Below, one piece after another: positions 32,022 to 35,771 of a stretch of DNA of 35,771 nt; within the stretch, counting starts at the first letter, position 1; each line of letters starts with the position of its first letter. The notes beneath the pieces were generated by a model. The model searched no databases. It was not told the DNA's origin and saw only the letters and a list, made by a program, of their open reading frames with translations. Made by a program: the position numbers and the translations under genes. This DNA is from Anoxybacillus sp. J5B_2022. Its GTDB lineage: Bacteria > Bacillota > Bacilli > Bacillales > Anoxybacillaceae. The stretch is from the NCBI RefSeq assembly GCF_026847645.1, contig NZ_JAPSMC010000029.1:1-35771 (forward strand). Direction: 5' to 3'.

Positions 32022-33857
32022 TTATTCTTTCAAATGATATGGTAGCGTCGCAATGACAATGTCTTTTTTCAAAATCAAGAAAAACCTTAAAATAATCGCT
32101 GTTTGGTTATGCAATAATGTATGCCACCACTTTTTCACAATAAACTGCGGCATTAAAATCGTAATCGGCGCTCCTTTTGTTTGCTTCTCTACTTCGTTAA
32201 TATAATCGAGCATTGGCGAAAGGATCGTCCGATACGGGGAATAAATGATTTTCAATTCGATATCCGGGTAAAACTTTTCCCATTTCTCTCGCAGTTTTGG
32301 TTCCTCGTCTTCATGAAAAATAATCGAGATCGCCGTAATATCATGCGAAATGCTTCGCGCATATTGAATCGATTGCGCGACGACTTTGCTCACCCCAGAA
32401 ATCGGGATAATCACTTTCGGTTCGACTATTTGTTGACGGTGTTGCCATTCTTGTTCATCGAGCCTTAATTGTTCGCCTAACTTATCATAATGGGCGCGAA
32501 TTTTATAAAACAGCACGACGAGCAGCGGTATTGAAATAATGACTAGCCATGCTCCTTGCGTAAATTTTGCAATAACCGTAATGATCGTCACCAAACCAGT
32601 CACGACCATCCCTGCCATAATGGTCACAAGCGTAACGGCATTGCGTCCGTTTTTCTCCTTCCATATTTTTTTCACCATTCCGAACTGCCCGATCGTAAAC
32701 GATAAAAAGACACCAACCGCATAGAGCGGAATAAGCGAATGCGTTTCGCCATGGAACACCACAATTAAAATCATCGCTAATACGCTAAGCAAAATAATCC
32801 CGTTGGAAAAGACGAGACGGTCACCGCGAGCGGATAAGCTGCGCGGCAAAAAGCGGTCGTTAGCAATGATCGAAGCAAGCTGTGGAAATCCAGCAAAACT
32901 TGTATTCGCCGCCAACACTAAAATGAGCATCGTCACCATTTGAAACAAATAGAAAAAGATGCTATTTCCAAACACGTGCTGCCCGATTTGCGAAATAACC
33001 GTCTTATGCTCCAACGGCGTCACGCCAAATCCAGCTGCTAAAATCGTAATGCCTAAAAACATTGTGCCTAATAAAAACGACATCCACCCCATCGTAATCG
33101 CCGCGTTTTTCGAGCTGTCCGGCTTGAATGAAGGAACACCGTTGCTAATCGCCTCTACTCCCGTCATCGCCGAACATCCGGAAGCAAACGCCCTTAATAA
33201 AATAAAGACTCCGTATCCTGATGAAAAGAAATGTTCCGCAGACGCATGCTCCCGATAATTGAAGCCGTTCCATCCTTCATGCCATAATTGCCAGCCGCCA
33301 ACGGCAATTAACACTAGCACCGAAATAATAAACAAATACGTTGGATAGGCGAACACCGTTGCCGATTCGGTAATGCCGCGTAAATTTAAAATCATTAACA
33401 ACAACACGAGCGCGATAGCAATATGCACTTTCCACGGAAGCAAGCTCGGAAACGCCGAAGTTACTGCCGCGACACCGGAGCTAATACTCACCGCCACCGT
33501 CAATACGTAATCAATCATCAATGCCGCACCAGCGACTAAACTCGTCGTCGTGCTTAAATGATCTCTCGCGACGACGTAAGCGCCGCCGCCAGACGGAAAG
33601 GCGTAAATAATTTGTCGGTAAGACAATGTCACAACGACCAACAATGCTAAAATTGCCAACGCAATCGGCAATGAGAAAAAAAAGACACCCGTTCCTATCA
33701 GCATGAGCACTAACAAAATCTCTTCTGTCGCATACGCCACAGATGAAAGTGCGTCTGATGAAAACACAGCCAACGCTTTCCATTTTGGTAATTTCTCGTG
33801 TTTCAGCCGTTTTGTTTCCATCGGCGATCCAATTAACAATCGTTTAATCGAAGCCAT
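32022..33857 (-). CDS. kimA: High-affinity potassium importer KimA
   Basis: 611 residues from ATG 33857 (MASIKRLLIGSPMETKRLKH), with AGGAG close by; an upstream ATG at 33905 lies next to the riboswitch terminator. APC-type permease with about 12 helices (VFSSDALSSVAYATEEILLV, FPSGGGAYVVARDHL) and a cytoplasmic USP-like domain from about 460 that carries KVIIPISGVSKVVAQSIQYA. KimA (YdaO) of B. subtilis brings in potassium and is shut off by c-di-AMP, which also closes the riboswitch upstream. The mRNA leader holds that riboswitch. Confidence 0.95.
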   Translation of the reverse strand: MASIKRLLIGSPMETKRLKHEKLPKWKALAVFSSDALSSVAYATEEILLVLMLIGTGVFFFSLPIALAILALLVVVTLSYRQIIYAFPSGGGAYVVARDHLSTTTSLVAGAALMIDYVLTVAVSISSGVAAVTSAFPSLLPWKVHIAIALVLLLMILNLRGITESATVFAYPTYLFIISVLVLIAVGGWQLWHEGWNGFNYREHASAEHFFSSGYGVFILLRAFASGCSAMTGVEAISNGVPSFKPDSSKNAAITMGWMSFLLGTMFLGITILAAGFGVTPLEHKTVISQIGQHVFGNSIFFYLFQMVTMLILVLAANTSFAGFPQLASIIANDRFLPRSLSARGDRLVFSNGIILLSVLAMILIVVFHGETHSLIPLYAVGVFLSFTIGQFGMVKKIWKEKNGRNAVTLVTIMAGMVVTGLVTIITVIAKFTQGAWLVIISIPLLVVLFYKIRAHYDKLGEQLRLDEQEWQHRQQIVEPKVIIPISGVSKVVAQSIQYARSISHDITAISIIFHEDEEPKLREKWEKFYPDIELKIIYSPYRTILSPMLDYINEVEKQTKGAPITILMPQFIVKKWWHTLLHNQTAIILRFFLILKKDIVIATLPYHLKE

Positions 33858-33928
33858 TTCTCCTTCTCCTTTTTCGTTCCCTATAGTTAGCTTTATTTTG
33901 CGCATTGTAAAGAAAAAAACACAAAAAG

Positions 33929-33950
33929 CCGCTAAGGATGTCCCTAACGG
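33929..33950 (-). terminator. Terminator of the riboswitch expression platform
   Basis: Stem CCGTTAGGG/CCTTAGCGG on the minus strand followed by CTTTTTGTGTTTTTTT, 70 bp upstream of kimA. It should form when c-di-AMP is bound and stop transcription. Confidence 0.85.
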
Positions 33951-34100
33951 CTATACTACATCCCTCCCATCACGCTTACGAGGTTAGCTGTCGGGTTAGG
34001 GCCATGAGAGTAGCCCCTCCTGTTTTGGATTCACCCCAAGTAACAAATGTTACAACGTCGGTTCCCCCGCTCCTGAACGGATTCAGCGATATATCCTATA
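33951..34100 (-). ncRNA. c-di-AMP riboswitch (ydaO-yuaA type)
   Basis: The minus strand carries the conserved ydaO blocks in order: CGCTGAATCCG, GAGCGGGGGAACC, TTGGGGTGAATCC and CAGCTAACCTCGTAAGCG. These make the pseudo-symmetric aptamer that binds two c-di-AMP molecules. The terminator downstream makes it an OFF switch for kimA. The 393-bp gap between kimA and the ktr gene contains the switch, its promoter and, beyond 34150, T-rich bases without a recognisable signal. Confidence 0.93.
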
Positions 34101-34120
34101 TATGATCAACCATAGCTGAT

Positions 34121-34149
34121 ATGTTACTCTCTTCCACTTCCGTTGTAAA
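34121..34149 (-). promoter_or_regulatory. Promoter of the kimA riboswitch transcript
   Basis: Minus-strand TTTACA (34144-34149), 17-bp spacer, TAACAT (34121-34126), giving a start near 34114, just ahead of the aptamer. Confidence 0.6.
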
Positions 34150-34250
34150 GAAGCGAAAAAAACGGATTAGGAAGGAAATGACTCATTTGATCGCTTTTTA
34201 CGCTTGATTTTCATTTTTTCTTACGCATGCTTTTCTTTTTTCCTTCATGC

Positions 34251-35591
34251 TCAGCCAATCATTATTTTCCCTTTCGGATAGCGGAATGGATCTGGTTTTC
34301 GATGCAACGTCACCGCGTAAGCAATCGTGAGCGGCCCAACCCTTCCAGCAAACATCGTAAAAATAATAAGCACTTTGCCAAACGGCGACAATTCCGGCGT
34401 TAATCCCATCGACAATCCGACCGTCCCAAACGCCGATGTCGCTTCAAATAAAATCATTAAAAAGTCGTGTCCACGCTCGGTAATTGTTAGTAACATCGTC
34501 ACCACCATCACAATAAACAAGCCGCTTAACGTCACCGTTAACGATTTGTAAATCGTGTCATATACAATTCGTTTTTTAAAGAAAATGACGTCTTCTTTTC
34601 CTTTAATTTGCGACCAAACGGCACCGAGCAATGTCGCAAATGTCGTCGTTTTAATTCCGCCACCCGTTGAGCCCGGCGAAGCGCCGACAAACATCAAAAA
34701 GATAATTAAAAAGAGCGTCGGCTGCGTCAAATCCGGGATATTAAGCGTATTGGAACCAGCTGTTCTTGGTGTCACCGCCTGAAAGAGCGACGCTAAAATT
34801 TTTCCGAACGGAGAGAGGGGCTGCAATGTTTTCGGATTGTGAAACTCCAATAAAAAAATAAACAACGTACTAAATACGACTAACAAACCGCTCGTCACAA
34901 AGACAATTTTTGTATGCAACGAAAACCGGCGCACTTGCCGGTATTCATATATTTCATTCATGACAATAAACCCGATACCACCTAGTGTAATGAGCGCACA
35001 AACAACGAACGTGACAATCGGGTCTTCGACATATCCCGTCAAACTGCGAAACTCTCCCATTAAATCAAAACCAGCGTTATTAAAATTGGAAATCGCGTGG
35101 AACATGCCAAAATAAAACGCCTTTAGTAGCGGCATATCGAACGAAAAACGAATCGTTAACAACAACCCACCAATTACCTCAATGACAACGGTAAACACTA
35201 ACACCCGTTTAACGAGCCGAACAATCCCTTCGATCGATAAATTGTTTAACGCCTCTTGAAGCAACAGCCGCTCTTTTAAAGAAATGCGCTTACCGACAAG
35301 AAAGGCAAAAAACGTCGCAAACGTCATAAATCCTAAACCGCCGATTTGAATTAAAAACAAAATGACAAGCTGACCAAACAACGTAAACGTCGTGCCAGTA
35401 TCCACGACAACAAGCCCAGTAACGCACGTTGCCGATGTCGCCGTAAACAGCGCATCAAGCCACGGAAGGCCTTGTCCGTCGTTTGTGGCGATCGGAAGCG
35501 TTAACAGCATCGCTCCTAACACAATAATAAGTGCAAATCCGATCACTAACACTTTCGGAGGGTCAAACGTATATTTTCGCATTTGTTGCAT
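34251..35591 (-). CDS. ktrD: Potassium channel subunit KtrB/KtrD (TrkH family)
   Basis: The ATG at 35591 has GGGAGG 10 nt upstream and gives 446 residues (MQQMRKYTFDPPK), close to the 445-449 of KtrB and KtrD; upstream ATGs touch or precede that site. It has the four-fold pore motif family: TATSATCVTGLVVVDTG, SNFNNAGFDLM, GASPGSTGGGIKTTT and SAFGTVGLSMG, whose Gly residues line the filter. KtrD imports potassium with sodium, gated by a KtrC/KtrA RCK subunit not seen here. Residues around ISLKERLLLQEALNNLSIEG are closer to KtrD than KtrB. It is next to kimA, so two potassium uptake systems lie together. Confidence 0.88.
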   Translation of the reverse strand: MQQMRKYTFDPPKVLVIGFALIIVLGAMLLTLPIATNDGQGLPWLDALFTATSATCVTGLVVVDTGTTFTLFGQLVILFLIQIGGLGFMTFATFFAFLVGKRISLKERLLLQEALNNLSIEGIVRLVKRVLVFTVVIEVIGGLLLTIRFSFDMPLLKAFYFGMFHAISNFNNAGFDLMGEFRSLTGYVEDPIVTFVVCALITLGGIGFIVMNEIYEYRQVRRFSLHTKIVFVTSGLLVVFSTLFIFLLEFHNPKTLQPLSPFGKILASLFQAVTPRTAGSNTLNIPDLTQPTLFLIIFLMFVGASPGSTGGGIKTTTFATLLGAVWSQIKGKEDVIFFKKRIVYDTIYKSLTVTLSGLFIVMVVTMLLTITERGHDFLMILFEATSAFGTVGLSMGLTPELSPFGKVLIIFTMFAGRVGPLTIAYAVTLHRKPDPFRYPKGKIMIG

Positions 35592-35771
35592 CTTCTCCAT
35601 GCCTCCCATCATCACATCAACATTCCATACTTTTTACACTCCATCGTACATGTAAAAAATATACCAAAAATATATTCATCTTGTACAATGATTTTTAGAG
35701 ACCGTCGCTTCTTTTATACCGTTTATTTAATAAAATTACAAAAAGACCATATGCTGGATTTGACGAAATGC

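Overview
The window looks like a chromosome segment of a moderately thermophilic Bacillaceae member, most like Anoxybacillus or Geobacillus. The evidence is the order sprT-like (ydcK), cmpA, tex, mazF, mazE, alr, ydcC, acpS, rhomboid, cshA, murF, ddl, which follows the Bacillus subtilis ddl-to-ydcK region, plus the sporulation genes cmpA, spo0M and ytaF and the hairpin-forming repeats. The organism is inferred from gene order and protein character, not from a database search.

Region 1 (1-1560, minus strand) holds twelve tRNA genes (transcribed order Asn, Ser, Glu, Val, Asp, Gln, Lys, Leu, Leu, Arg, Pro, Gly). They are read from a near-perfect sigma-A promoter at 1527-1555 into a 16S rRNA leader whose gene starts just outside the left edge. 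A 33-bp copy of the 5' half of tRNA-Gly and a duplicated hairpin spacer lie in this cluster.

Region 2 (1659-17827) is conserved housekeeping: SprT-like protein, CmpA, Tex, the MazEF toxin-antitoxin pair, alanine racemase, YdcC lipoprotein, AcpS, rhomboid protease, CshA helicase, an esterase, MurF and Ddl. A tight operon of polysaccharide deacetylase, DedA protein and diacylglycerol glycosyltransferase-like protein follows, then a divergent MurG paralogue. The rsb-sigB operon that follows mazF in B. subtilis is missing: tex comes directly after mazF.

Region 3 (about 17860-30060) is an AT-richer accessory island between murG and spo0M. It contains a three-gene cluster (lipoprotein, secreted protein, two-helix membrane protein), a decayed IS701/IS4-like insertion sequence, a second secreted protein, a complete ComX-ComQ-ComP-ComA-type pheromone quorum-sensing locus with comX ahead of comQ, and an operon for a secreted 130-residue protein, two FtsX-type permeases, a MacB/LolD-type ATPase and an anchored accessory protein. 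Two almost identical 32-bp palindromes (half-site GTATTTTCCGCAA) lie 25 and 26 bp upstream of extended -10 elements of the two secreted-protein genes that flank the quorum-sensing genes. My inference is that the ComA-like regulator binds them, making this a self-contained pheromone-controlled secreted-protein and ABC-transporter system.

Region 4 (30166-35615, minus strand) returns to core genes: spo0M, ytaF, the potassium importer kimA (ydaO) under a c-di-AMP riboswitch, and a KtrB/KtrD-type potassium channel subunit.
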